Source: Stercorarius parasiticus | Lineage: Eukaryota > Chordata > Aves > Charadriiformes > Stercorariidae | Reading direction: 5' to 3' | Length of the DNA: 64,000 nt | Assembly: GCA_013396915.1 (NCBI GenBank) | Contig: VWZL01000675.1 | Span: forward strand, 1-64,000 | Part shown: piece after piece, positions 1-11,748 of the stretch | Layout: each line of letters starts with the position of its first letter | How positions within the stretch are numbered: position 1 is the stretch's first letter | Made by a program: the position numbers and the translations under genes | Notes under the pieces: generated by a model | What the model saw: only the letters and a program-made list of their open reading frames with translations | Databases searched by the model: none | Told to the model about the DNA's origin: nothing

Positions 1-139
1 TGAGTTAACTTCAAGTCCATGAAAACCAGAACATTTTGTTAAGTTGGAAAATCCCCTTGTTATGGCAGATTTATTAGGCATTGCTTGTGTGTTTGTGGAG
101 GCCTTTCTTTCCTGGTGGGAAGGTAATATGGCTGACTTT

Positions 140-177
140 TATATATATAGATATAGATATCTATATCTATATATATA
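140..177. repeat. Perfect 38 bp AT-rich palindrome in a (TA)n tract
   Basis: The tract is an inverted repeat centred between 158 and 159, with arms built from TATA steps and two GATA units on the left (AGATATAGAT) mirrored by ATCTATATCT on the right. A TA microsatellite continues to about 184. Such perfect AT palindromes can extrude cruciforms and are unstable in length. Confidence 0.95.
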
Positions 178-185
178 TATATCTC

Positions 186-3100
186 TCCTCTGACTTTTGT
201 GTCATTAGTTTTGGTAAACACTTCTGAATTTTTCAGTCTGCTTGTGTTAGGATATAATGGTCTCTTCCTCCTGGTGTTTTTGTGATCAAAACCATTCCAG
301 GTGGGCAGGAAGGTACTTACCTGTCCTCTCATCTCAACTGCAAAGGTTACAGTTACATAGAGCTGACGAGGGCAGAATTGTAATTTACTTTTCCTAATTA
401 GTAAGATCCCTCTGATGAATCAGATGAAGTAATATCTGATTATTCAGTTGTGATGAGATCCTCTGGGACTTCAGTGGAACAGAGACCAGTCCAATATGAC
501 TTTGTTCATACGTGAGTTGTGGCAGTCATGCCAGAAGAACTAATTGAAGCAAGAGGGACATAAGAAAACATTAAGGCTTCTGTTCTGCCATGTGCTGGGG
601 GGACGTCCCGAGATCTGTGCCCTTCCTTGTGCAGCAAACTTGTTCAGGGGAGACAAACGAGAGAAAACTGCCCCTCTAGCCTCAAATACAGTTTTTCATA
701 GACAAAATCTTGGCTTTGCACACCTGCCTATTTATTGGCAGTGTTGCCAGTCTTAAGTGCCAAGATACCAGGAATTGTGCCTTAAAAAACAAAAGTCATG
801 CCTATGGTTTTTTTTTGAAGTCAAGATAGCAGAAGGAGGAATTGAGAGTAGAGGTTGACTTGTTTCTTATGTGCACCCATAGAGGCTAGAAAGTACCTGA
901 ACCACTGTGGCATTTTACCCTTCCCCTCTCCCAAAGAGAGCAATTTCCATGGCTCCAGTAGTTGTTTTAAATGCCAAATAGTTTAAGACCTCTCGTACTC
1001 ATGAGACGGTTTTGTATTTGCATGTCTGAAGTGTTAACTGAGCATCTAACCTTGTACAGATGTTTGTACTCCTAAGCCCTTAATATAAACAAATGCATGC
1101 ACAAAATCATGCCCTGAACTCTGTAGCTGCTTTGAGCTTAATGTGAGTTAAGGCTTGTGCGCTCAAAGAGCCTTTGTTGCAACTTTTCTAAAAACAGCAG
1201 AAAAGTGTAGTCTATGTTGTGCTCTAATTACTTACAAAATGGGAGATTTAATGGGAATGCAGACAGACCCTGAAACCTGATGACCACGACTGCAATGACC
1301 TTTCTTCCCTGACAACAGGAAAATTATGTGCTGGCATTTCCTTGGAGCTGTGCCTCAGTGTTTGGTGGGACAGCATGCACGCTGCAGCAGGGAAGTTCAG
1401 TGAGACACCGTCATAAATACTTGGATTTTGTTCTGCAGTTGCAGCACCAGATTTTTGTCTTGTTTTTCTCCCTCCTTTATTTAAAATGGGTTGGTTGGGA
1501 ATGTTTTATGGGCAGGAAATGGGAATGGCTGTTTTGTGAGCGCAGCTGTTTTAAATAAACTTAAACCAGTGGAAAGGTGTTGAACTCTCTCCTTTTGGAA
1601 ATGGCGAAAAAATTCATGGAATTGGAGTTTTTGGAATAGCTCATTTGCTTTTTGAAACAGCAAACTTAGTTTTTAAACTGTCCTTTTGCATCCTTGGTTT
1701 ACAGCATCGCAAGTTTCCTGACTCCGTCAATGAGGCTATTAAGGAAGTTTTCCTCATTAAATTTGTGAGAAAGTAAATTGAAGGGAAGGGATTTTAGATT
1801 TTATGCTTTACTGCTGTTTAATGCTCTTTTATGCTGTTTAATCTGAAATGAACATTCTTTTCTTCCTTAATTCTGTTTAGGGTTTGAATTTCTAATTCTT
1901 GTTACCCTTGTTGAGAAAGGAAATACATCCTGAAATTCCAAAAATCTGTTTTCAGGTAAAACTTAATGTGCTTAAGCAATTCTTGATAAAACTCCCTTAG
2001 CTACAGTCCATGAAATTAGTGCTGTCTTTCACATTGGTGTTACAGTACAGGCAATTAAATACTGAATGGATGGACTTGGCTAATTTAATGTGACCTTGGT
2101 GAACTGCATTGAGAAATCTCTTTGAACACATCAAACCTAATTGTAAACACAAATTTCCCAATGACACGCAACTAACACAATGCAAATATCTGTATTACAT
2201 TGGAAGCTAATAAAGTATAGATGTGTATTGAGTATCTTGCGACAGGAGGCAGCTACTTGTATTTTTATTCCTTACTTTCAGTGTGTACATATGCATGTGT
2301 CTGGCAAATTCTAGCACTATGAGAAGACTGAAAAAGGCCAAATCTTTCTTTTTTGCATACATAGCTAAATACAAGAAGACCTTAAATCTGCTGCTGTTTT
2401 TAAGAATGTATTTTGAAAGACGTTTATGATCTTTCACATTTTTTTATATATAATGAAAGGATGTGTAAATCATTCTCTTATGTAGATCTTGGCAGCTGCC
2501 ATTTAAGTAGGGGGAAAAAGTAAGGAAAGCAAAAATAAGATATGAGCTTGTAACTGTAAATCCTTGTTTATGCTGAACATTATCAAAACGTTCCCCATGA
2601 CTGCCCAAGCACTGTGTTTGGCAGAAACCTCTTTCCTGGAGCTGTGGGGGTGGAGGATGTTGCAGCCCTGTCTGTTGATCCCCCTTTCCCCCTTCTAAAA
2701 TTTTGAAAAGGGTGTTGTGTCTGGTTTCCAAATAAACTTTCATGGAGAGTTTAATTGGATCTGTGAAAGGATTTTTGAAGGCATTCCCAAAAGTGAGTTG
2801 GGCAGTTGTAGAGCTGCCTCTCTCATTTTCTGGCTCCTAGTCATTCAATGCTTGTCATTGTACGAAGGTTTGTCCCTTTTGTTCAGATCCTGTCTGATTA
2901 CAGGTGCTGAATTCAGTCTCCTAATTTAATATGCATCTTTTTGGTAATTCAGTTTGGTCTTAAAATTTCTTTGTGTTCGGAAGATAAAAGGGAATACATG
3001 GAAAAGTCAACAGGGTTTTTTTGGTGTTTTTTTTTTCCTCAACGGATGCTGCTTCTCTCACCCTCCTGCCTGTCCCTAGATGTATTGTGCACTCAAGAGC

Positions 3101-4837
3101 CACTGTCTTCTTCATGAACTTGAAAGGGAATCTCTGAGGCTGGGGGTAACCTAAGCTGGACAGGCTGGACGACTGGGTGGTGGCAGGTAGGTCTGTCTGA
3201 GCTCCCCACTCCCCACAGAACAAGGAGAAACTGCAGTGATTGATTTGATAGACATCAGCCAGCTCCAGCTTCCTTCCTGCCTTCCCTCCTATGTTCCTCT
3301 GTAAACCCACAGGGCTTTGGTTTTGTTCTGTTACTGTTGACGATTGTGAAATCACTGCAGTTGGAGAGCAGAGTACTTCACATAACTTTTTATAAAGTTT
3401 CTCCTTTTTCCGTTCATGAAGGATTTTTACCAAAAGGTCTTCAAAAGTGAAGGCTTAGAGTAAAATAAAAATTATTAGGAATTTTATTTGAAACTTAACA
3501 TTACTAATATGTTACAAGCCTGCCATATTTTTCTTAAAATATTACCAATTACCGTGTGTACTGTTGCTTTCAGTTGTGTGTGTATGCCAGGTTTTGTCCT
3601 GCATGGGTTTATTTATATAATAAACATTACATGGTAATTTCTGTATTCACTACATTAATATTATAGCAATGTCAGGTGTACAAGTACATGCACAATTGGT
3701 TTAAAAAGAAAATGATAAGCCTTGGCCCAGGCTACTTTGTCTAAAGCATAGTTAGCAGCAAGGAATGTTGTTCTGCCCAGGGTCAGGTAATGTCCGGACA
3801 GCAGAGCTCTCTCTCTCTTGTGACTATCTCTAAATACTAGACAACTTCAAATGAAAGTTTATCTTTGCAAGATAGGTAAGTTTGTCAGTGGTGGAGAGCT
3901 GATGGTGATCTTACGGCAGATTTGCATGTTAATAACTTGGTGCTTGTGTGTCTTTTCTTGACGAAGGGATGGTTTATCTGGGGTGAGCATGCTGGGTGCT
4001 GCGATGGTGAGCAGCAGTGGCACAAGAGGGGACATTCCACTGGGAAGCTGCCATACACCAGCATGAAGCTGACTGACAAACAGATGAGAGGCTGTGCGTT
4101 CTGTGTGAGAATAAGTGAGACTGACCTCGCAATGGCTGCAGGCTGGGAGGGATGGAAAGGAGTGAGGCCATGCTGGTGAGGAGCATCCGCTGGTGGGAAT
4201 GTGTCTGTGTGTCCACTGGACTTTTGTGGCTCTGAGGTGCAATTTGGGGGTTGGAATATCACATCTGCTCACTCCCACCTGCAGCTCTGTGGCTTCATTT
4301 CAGCCACATTTGACTCAGACATAATAGGTGAAATATAAGGCAGCTATTTTTGTAAGTTTCTTCTTTTAAGGGTAACTAGTACTTTTTTTTTTTTTGCATG
4401 AGTGCAGTCTATGTTCTCTACTGTGAGTCCAATTCAGGAAGTTATTTAAAGGTCGTCTGAAGCCAAAATACCCAAATTAATCCCTGGGAAATGAGACCGC
4501 TTGCACTTAACTGGCTAAATTAGAGCAGTGTTTGGGGAGTAGGGGTGTTTTAAAACATCCCCCCCTTTGCCCCTTCCCCCTGCGCTGGTTACAATGAAGT
4601 CTTGTTCTAAGATCCTTCAGTAATCATAGAAATATTTTAAGAGCACATTTGAGTCACTTGGAACAAATCCAGCTGTGTAGTTGTTTAGCTCCAGCCTCTA
4701 GTGTATTTGTGTTGCTACAGAACAGTCCATAAAAAATAAAGACTGAACTAACTATAGAACATACATGAGTAACCACAGACACAATGTGCCATGTTTAACT
4801 TATTTTCTCTTTTGCTATTCTTTGCCTATAAATTATG
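186..4837 (+). other. Intron 1 segment without recognised elements
   Basis: Mixed-composition intronic DNA. A T13 run lies at 4383-4395 and an imperfect inverted repeat (GGGGTGTTTT / AAAACATCCCC) at 4542-4562. The largest open frames (2960-3433 and 3859-4278, both -) have no recognisable domain, Met context or splice logic and overlap others in competing frames. I see nothing else. Confidence 0.7.
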
Positions 4838-4989
4838 GAGCCTTCAACTTTGGAGGCATTCCGAACCCAACTGGACAATGTCCTGAGCAACCCTCCTGTG
4901 GGTGCCCCTGCTTTAAGCAGGGAAGTTGGGCTAGGTGATCTCCAGAGGTCCCTTCCAGCCTCAACTATTCTGTGATTCTGCTATTCTGC
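4838..4989 (+). mobile_element. CR1 LINE 3' fragment, + strand
   Basis: About 150 bp of the 3' end of an avian CR1 element in sense orientation. It contains the stretch encoding the end of ORF2 (TTTGGAGGCATTCCGAACCC and following), then AGGTCCCTTCCAGCCTCAAC, and it ends in degenerate copies of the ATTCTGTG octamer that terminates CR1. 5' truncation is typical of LINE insertion. An AT-rich microsatellite begins about 14 bp after its 3' end. Confidence 0.9.
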
Positions 4990-5000
4990 CGCTTTTCAAA

Positions 5001-5041
5001 ATAAATATGTATATACATATATATATATATATGTATATATG
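5001..5041. repeat. (TA)n microsatellite
   Basis: An alternating TA tract with TGTA and TACA interruptions. It starts about a dozen bases after the 3' end of the CR1 fragment ending near 4989. It may have grown from the insertion's tail or target site. Confidence 0.9.
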
Positions 5042-8000
5042 TTTTTTACATACTGTGCTTTATAGTATGCCCCATAGTTTGGGATACAGTTCTGAAGTTT
5101 GAACTCATTTTTATGATTCCCCCCTTCCAGCTATTTTTAGGCAGTGAATACTTGCTGAAGGATTGAGTAGCTGAATCTAGATTTTAGCAAATGGAGCATG
5201 TGAGGTATGTTAGTTGTTTGACTGGATTTTGGGAGGGCTAAAGGAATGCTGACTGCTGTGACACTTGCAGCATTACCTCTTAGGAAAGGAATGCAGAGAT
5301 GTGTCGCCTTCTGTCAGTGTTGGGCCTTTCACAGGCTTCGTAGTTTCATTCCTGCATTTAGGTTTTTGCAGTGATCTTACTAATCGCTCTCATGTTCAGG
5401 AGTTTTGAAGCCCTCTTCTCATATATTCTGCACCATTCTACCCTCTATTCTTACAAACTGCTATTTAATTCCTAGAATGATGTGCATGAATCATGGTCAC
5501 CTTTAACTTCTGTGGGGTTCTGGGATGGGAAAAATCCTGTATTCCAGGATTAATTGCGACTCAAGTGAGCCATAGTTGATTATACTTTCCTGTCCTCCTG
5601 GGTCCCCAGTGGAGGTAAGCACAGTGGTGAACTGGAGGGAAACTGTACCTAGGACTGTCCATGGCCAGTAGAATCAGGCTTGAAGTATGTATCTTAGCTT
5701 GTGACTCCTCCTTTCTGAATTCTGTGAGGTTTTTAGGAAGATGAGAGAGTCTGTGAGGGCTGGGATGTAGGCTGTGCGTCAGGGCTGCTGGGACAGTGGA
5801 CTTGAACAGCAAGCTGGCCTGGAAGTTTGGAGGAAAACTTGCCCATCCAAATGTTCTGCATCTCAGTCTCTCACGGATACGTGGTAGGCTAGGGAAAGCA
5901 TAGCTTTCCTGCCAGTTTCATGTTTGAGACACCCCCCACCCAAAGACTTACTAATAAATCAGCTTGATCTTATCCTCTGTGTGGAAGGAGGCAAGGAGGA
6001 GGAATGTCTCTAAAGATTCCTTGTTGCCTGCTTGTTTGATTTTGGAATCAGGTAGAAAAACAAACAACAGGAGCACCATAAGAAATGTGGTGACAGAGAG
6101 CTGCTAATACCTGCAGATACATCTGCAAAGAATGAAAACTGTGTAGATTTACACTAGCTACTGTACTGTTTTGTAGCTAGTTGTTCTAATCTAGCCTGTG
6201 TGGCCAAGTGCGCTAAAATATAAATGAGTTATTGGGACTGAAGCAAATAGACTCTTTTAATGTGACACAATGCCTGTTAACATCAAAATTGGTCTGATGT
6301 TCCCTCTGACCTCCCCATTGTTAGGGTTTGCAGGGAGCATAGTAAAGCATTCATTCCTTTCATGCTCCTCAGCATGTGGGACTGCAGCTGGGGAACGTCT
6401 CTTGGAATTTGGCTTATCCAGGGAGCCTTTCGGGGCTGGCGAAGCCCCTGCAAGGTGTCTGTTCACTTTTAAGGTTCTTAGCTCTGGGAATTGTGAGAAC
6501 CGGCCTCAAAGAGCATTTATTGACCCGACCCTGTGGTTTACCATGCCTCTTCTTCATCAGCATGGTTGTGTGTGTCCTTATTTTCACAACAGGCCTGTCC
6601 TGTACTTACTCACAATAGGCCTGAAATAGCATTATGGTTGACACTGTATTCCTATGTGTCCTTCACAAGGAATGTATTTTCTCATCTTATTATCGTTGTT
6701 CTCTGGCAAGGTCATGTCCATAGAAAGTGATTAATTTTGATGAAAGTATTTCTCTTGCCCTGGACTCCTCTATTTGCTGCATAGTACCATGCTGTGTTAG
6801 TCATGTGTTAGCTTTGTCTTACTGCACATAATATGAGGCTTTGTGTGAAGAATGTGGCCTTAATCTTCAGTGGGCACTGCTGTAAAAGGGAATAGAGCCT
6901 CCACAAGATGTGGAGTTCATGCAGATCTCAGTTTTGTTCCATGGCGCTTGGCTCAATGAGGTTCTAAATCTAGGTTTTACTTGTAAAAGATTGCCAGAGC
7001 TATCAAGGACAGCCTAGTACTTGGTGTCTGTGTGCACGTGAATACTCTCCAGTTCACAGGCTTGGATTCTTTAACTCTTCCTCTTGTCTTTCAAGATCAG
7101 TCTTAATGCTGCCTTTATAACTGGTGTTGCAGCAGAGTAGTTACAGTGTTTTCCCATTGCACTTACTGATCTAGTGTCTTGAAATTTCAGGACTGTAGAT
7201 CGTGTATATTTCTATCTTTCTTTCTTCGTGGAATGCAGAAAACCACTCTAATAATGGAAAAGTTATGTTTGAGGAATTTGAATAACATCTGTGGGGAAAG
7301 CTAGAGTTCCTCTTACTCCATTTATTTGGTTTTTCTTTAACTTTGAGGCCTTCATGTGCCTGAAAACGGTGTCTCTTTATAATACAACAAATCAACTTGC
7401 TCAAATTCCAGCTCTAAATGTGAAATGAGCTCTTGGAGAGACAGAGAATTCTTCCTTGTAGTCTTAAAAATTAAAACTGATCTGCTTCAGTACGTCACTG
7501 AGCGCAAGATGGGGCTCTCTGCTTCTCTCGGTTCTATGTTGGGATCGTAGTTTGGTTTTGAATTAATCGTGCTTTAGACATTAGTCCCATATAGACGTAC
7601 CCAATGTTTTGTTTGAGAATGAACAGCAAGGGCAGCAGTGGTAGTGAATGCAAAGAAGTTTAATAATATCCAAGGAAATGGTGGGGTGGGTAGCATGCTA
7701 TTAAGTGTGCCTTTAAGAAGAGCCATGTGTTTAATTCTGAAAGGCTGAAGAATGTAGCTTTAAAACTTATTTCAGTGTTAACTTTGCCCTTTACTACAGT
7801 CTCTTGCTTAGTCTTCTAAATCTGGGAAATTGTACTTTTCATCAGTTACCTCTTTGTGACCAGGGTAGGGCAAACCTGAATGGAGATGTGCTACAGCAGC
7901 TCATGAAGCTGAACACAGAGGTGTTGTTAATGTACTCCATGGCACTGTAAACATCACAGTGTATCTGCTGTGTCCCTGATGTGTAGCTGCATTAAATAAG

Positions 8001-8904
8001 TATTGCATATTTGGGGTCTGGTTTCCTTCCAGGCCCAGTCTCTGTCTACAGCACGCTACATCTTAAATGTAGTTAGATGCTTTCAATCATCTGTTGGCAG
8101 TAACTTCAGGGTCCATGAGCTGCGGAATTCCTTCACATTCAGTCCTGGGGAGAGTGGTAGGGCGATGAACTTCTTTTATCAGCGTGCCAAGATTGTGGTA
8201 ATTTGCAGTGGTTTATTCAATCAAATAATATTACACGAACACCCTGAATATTTAACTGCAAGAATGTATCCCTCATTAAAAAACAAAAGCAAGCAAGTCA
8301 AAATCCCACTACTGTTTGTTCCTCTAAAGTATCTTCCAAGGTATTTTTGAGTGCAGTGCCAGGCTACTTGGTGTTGAAGGGAACTTACATGTTTAGGGAA
8401 TAATGCCCTGGGCAAATGACACAGTTATTCAAGTCAGGTATTGTTCTCACATAACCCACTGTATTTCAAACTAGTATGTGCTTACTTGCTGAAGATGAAG
8501 TTTGGTCATCCGCTTTCTCCGCCGCAGCTGAAAGGTCAGAAATGGTCTGCTTGCATGTGTGAAAACTAGACAAAGAGTGTAGTTCTTGCATACTGCTGTT
8601 TGAAGCAGCACTGTTCCTTGTCCTGGCTAGGATGATTTCCCTGTCCTATGTAAAGGCTTAATCTGAAGTAATGCCTTGAATAGTCTTGTGTCTCTGGCAC
8701 TTGCTGGTTAGCTACATTTGGTTAATGTGTGATTTTTAAGGACTCTTACACAGCTCTGTTGGAGGCCATGCTTGTCGATCTTTACCTTGGGAGACCAGCA
8801 TGGGAGACAAACGTTAGCCTTAGGCCAAGAAGATGGAAGCAGTTACAGTGCAAAGTGGATGAGGACAGCTGGCTGCCCACTCGTATCTGAAGGGCAATAT
8901 AGTC
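5042..8904 (+). other. Intron 1 segment without recognised elements
   Basis: AT-leaning unique sequence. No repeat family, RNA gene or coding exon was recognised. Open frames are short and domain-free. Confidence 0.7.
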
Positions 8905-9225
8905 GCGTCTCATCTTCCCCCTCCGACTTCCTCCTGCTCTTGGTTTTGTTCCTCCTCCTCCGTTTTCTCCTGAACTCCATTGCAGTCTCTGTCTTGCTTC
9001 CTTGATCTCCCTGTGCCACTGTCTTGACTGTCTTCTCTTATCTTTTCCCGTGGACACATGCTCTTTGCGTCCTCCTTATAAGACTGGCTCTCTCCCTTGA
9101 ATCCAGTAGTTCTCATCGTTCCCCATCTAATCAGTCCTTCCCTGACAATTTTCTTCTCCAGCTCCCAGTCTCCTTGCTGAAGAGCCCCTTTCTCCCTTCC
9201 CTGCTTTCCAGGATGTTCATTCCCA
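8905..9225 (+). repeat. Pyrimidine-rich block
   Basis: About 320 bp in which C and T clearly dominate on the + strand, with short units such as CTCCTCCTCC and many TCTT or TCCC steps but no regular period. Such a strand rarely forms stop codons in its pyrimidine-rich frames, which explains the overlapping open frames here. I see no homology to a known family. It is the opposite in strand sense to the purine-rich block at 47040-47580. Confidence 0.6.
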
Positions 9226-11590
9226 TGGCTTGGTCACTAGGCAGTAGCATCATCTTTCAGGCTTGAGGCCTTCAGAAGTGCCAGGCACTGCCAAGCACTC
9301 GTAAGAAGTGGAGGAGGAGGTTTAATGTTGGCTTAAGGCCTTATCTATGCATAGAAATTACTACTTTTCATTGAACTTTTAAAAATAAAGTTGGGTTGAG
9401 TTAAACTGTGCAGCAGGCTCCGGGATGTACAACGCCAGCCTAAACTGGGATTATTCCAGTTTGTTTGAGCACAGATGCAAGACAGGTGTTACTGCTGCAG
9501 CAAAATCTGTTTGAACAAGAGTTAGGTTTTCCTGGACCCCATTCTGGAAGAGCATTAGGATTGCTCCAAGTTAGATAACATTTGTAATGGGCTCCCAAGT
9601 GGCTATGAGCTACTGAATCTTGGCAGGAATATGGCAACCCTACACCTGAGGCATGTCATGCGTCTGCACCGGCAGAGCTCTCGCTGTCACCAGGGAATGG
9701 CAGCGGCATGGCGAGCTGAGGTCTGTGGGGACATGCCCCTGACCTGGCCAGTCTGATGCCAAAATGGAAGAAATTGGCATCTCCCCTGGTATGTGATCTC
9801 TGCCTGAACCAGTCAGGGCCCCGAGCTGAGCCCTGGCAGGCTGGGCCCTATGTGTTATTTACATCCGAGCCCCTCACAAGGCTGCGGCTTCTCCCTGTCC
9901 CTTGCGGTGCCTTTTCTGCCCCTCAAAACCTCAGGCTCTGCCAGATTCGCATGCCAATGAATGAGGGGTTTGTGTCTTCCTTCACACACCATTGACCACA
10001 GAGCCACCAGCAGCTGCAGCGCCGCCAGCTGCCCTTCGCCCTGCCAGCCCCCGGTGCCAACTTGGGACAGCCTGGGGTGGCCATCCTTCCCCAGGGTGGT
10101 TGTCCTGCCCAGCGAGGCTGGGGACAGCCAGGGGTGGCTGTACTGCCTGGCCTGGTGGCCAGCTGGGGACAGCCTGGGATGGTGCTCTGCTTCTGGCTGT
10201 GGAGCTGTTGCTGGCTGGTTGGAAGCTTTGCAGGATAAAGGCTTTTCATTGCTGCCTGTGTCTGCCAGCTCCTATTGCAATTAAAGGGTAATCTTTTCTA
10301 AATGGTGCTAAATTAAGGCTAAATCCCTCCCTCATGCCACATAAGAGGATGAATCCTCGGTTTTCTAAAAACAGCTTATTGTTTGGGCCACTGTCCAGCT
10401 GACCCGTACAACAATGGTCTGGATAATTCGGCTGTTGAGAGGACTCAAACTTTTTGGTCTGTCTGTCTGTGTAGATCATAGTCAGACATTCCCTATGGGG
10501 GATTTGGAGAAGTAGAGGGATTATTCACCATTTCCTTGTATTGCATTTGGTTTGAAACTTGGGAGAAGTTTTTGCTTGCTGAAGTTTTCATCCTGGCTGC
10601 TGTGGCGGTGGGGAGATGGCTTTCCCCATGACCGCCTGTGCTGGGCCCATGCTGGCAGCCGTCAGCTCGCTGCCCACTGGCTGTGCGGGGTGTGAGCCTC
10701 ATCTGTCAGAAAACAGTCTTGGCAGCATGGGTTGGTTTGTTTTAATCAAGGCAACTGTGTGCATAAAACTGTAGCTTAAGCGATTGTTGTTTGACACAAG
10801 GCTACTGCCAACACATAAATCAGTGAGGAGGGGGGTTAACTTTTGACCTCTCTTTTAGGATCGCTTATCTGGATTAATAAACATGGTATGCAATCAATTT
10901 CATCCTCGAGGAAAGGAAGAGACTGCCTTTTGATCACTTGGTAACATTAGGCTTTTTTGCCTCTCTTTAGGTGAACTACTGTGTCTGCAATCAAAAGTTT
11001 ATTTGCTTATAAATACATGCGTTTGTTTTTAAAAAGGTTCTTAAATAAGGAAATGCAGTGGAGTAATAAGGAGGGATGGGGCAAGAATGGGGGCAGAAAT
11101 TGGTGCCCAACTCATCAGTGAACGTGCTATTGTAAAACATCCAGAAGCTTGTTTTTATTCGATGTTTTAACACAGGTTCCTTGGGGGAAAAAAATCTTTT
11201 GGGTAATTTCAGTGATAGGATATGAAATCCTGCAGTATTATAAAGTATTATTATATAAAATCCTCTATTGTTATGTAAGATTTTTTTTTTTTTCCTTCCT
11301 GTTCACTTACAACCAGATATATAAATGTCTGTAGTATTCCTACAAAGATCAGACCTGGTTTTGGCTTTCTTAGTGCGCATACGGTCTCCAGGACTAGGTG
11401 ACTCCTGAAATGGTCTGATCTCACCAAAGTGTAAGAGTTGGTGGTTCTTGCTGGGGTGCTGGCAGATGGGTTCAAAGGCATAACCTCAGGCAGGTGACCT
11501 TAGGCAGCTGAACCTTTATAGAGGTGTTTGGATTATAATTAATGGCAACAAAACATTCGTACTAAATGTGAGTTCAGAACTTGCGTAAAG
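9226..11590 (+). other. Intron 1 segment, GC-rich in its first half
   Basis: From about 9660 to 10260 the sequence is GC-rich and includes the minisatellite-like tract annotated at 10063-10205. The rest is unique intronic sequence with a T13 run at 11281-11293. Nothing else was recognised. Confidence 0.65.
10063..10205 (+). repeat. Minisatellite-like imperfect tandem repeat
   Basis: Three diverged units start with TGGGACAGCCTGGGGTGG (10063), TGGGGACAGCCAGGGGTGGC (10119) and TGGGGACAGCCTGGGATGG (10164), at spacings of about 56 and 45 bp. The tract sits in a GC-rich stretch (about 9660-10260) of an otherwise AT-leaning intron. The open frames across it on both strands are a by-product of the composition. 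Confidence 0.75.
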
Positions 11591-11748
11591 ATCATAGAAT
11601 CACAGAATGGTTTGGGCTGGAAGGGACCTTAAAGATCATCTCATTAGAACCCCCTGCCCTGGGCAGGGACACCTCCCACCAGGCCAGGTCGCTCCAAGCC
11701 CCGTCCAACCTGGCCTTGAACACCTCCAGGGATGGGGCAGCCACAGAT
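11591..11748 (-). mobile_element. CR1 LINE 3' fragment, - strand
   Basis: The + strand starts ATCATAGAATCACAGAATGG followed by TTTGGGCTGGAAGGGACCTT, which is the reverse complement of the CR1 3' terminus with its octamer repeat. The similarity continues through CCCTGCCCTGGGCAGGGACA to about GGGGCAGCCACAGATGA. The element is 5'-truncated to about 160 bp. The octamer end and overall match are well preserved, so it is among the younger insertions here. Confidence 0.92.

Noticed and set aside
60..332. 90-codon - strand open frame
   Set aside because: The middle is a Tyr-Ile repeat translated from the TA palindrome.
2960..3433. 157-codon - strand open frame as a gene
   Set aside because: No domain, no splice or promoter logic, low-complexity ends derived from T-rich sequence, and no supporting neighbour.
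3859..4278. 139-codon - strand open frame as a gene
   Set aside because: Three overlapping frames are open here on the same strand and one on the other, which is the pattern of chance openness rather than coding selection.
11101..11111. TGGTGCCCAAC as a retroviral primer-binding site
   Set aside because: No flanking long terminal repeat, polypurine tract or gag/pol remnant nearby; an 11-base match is expected by chance.
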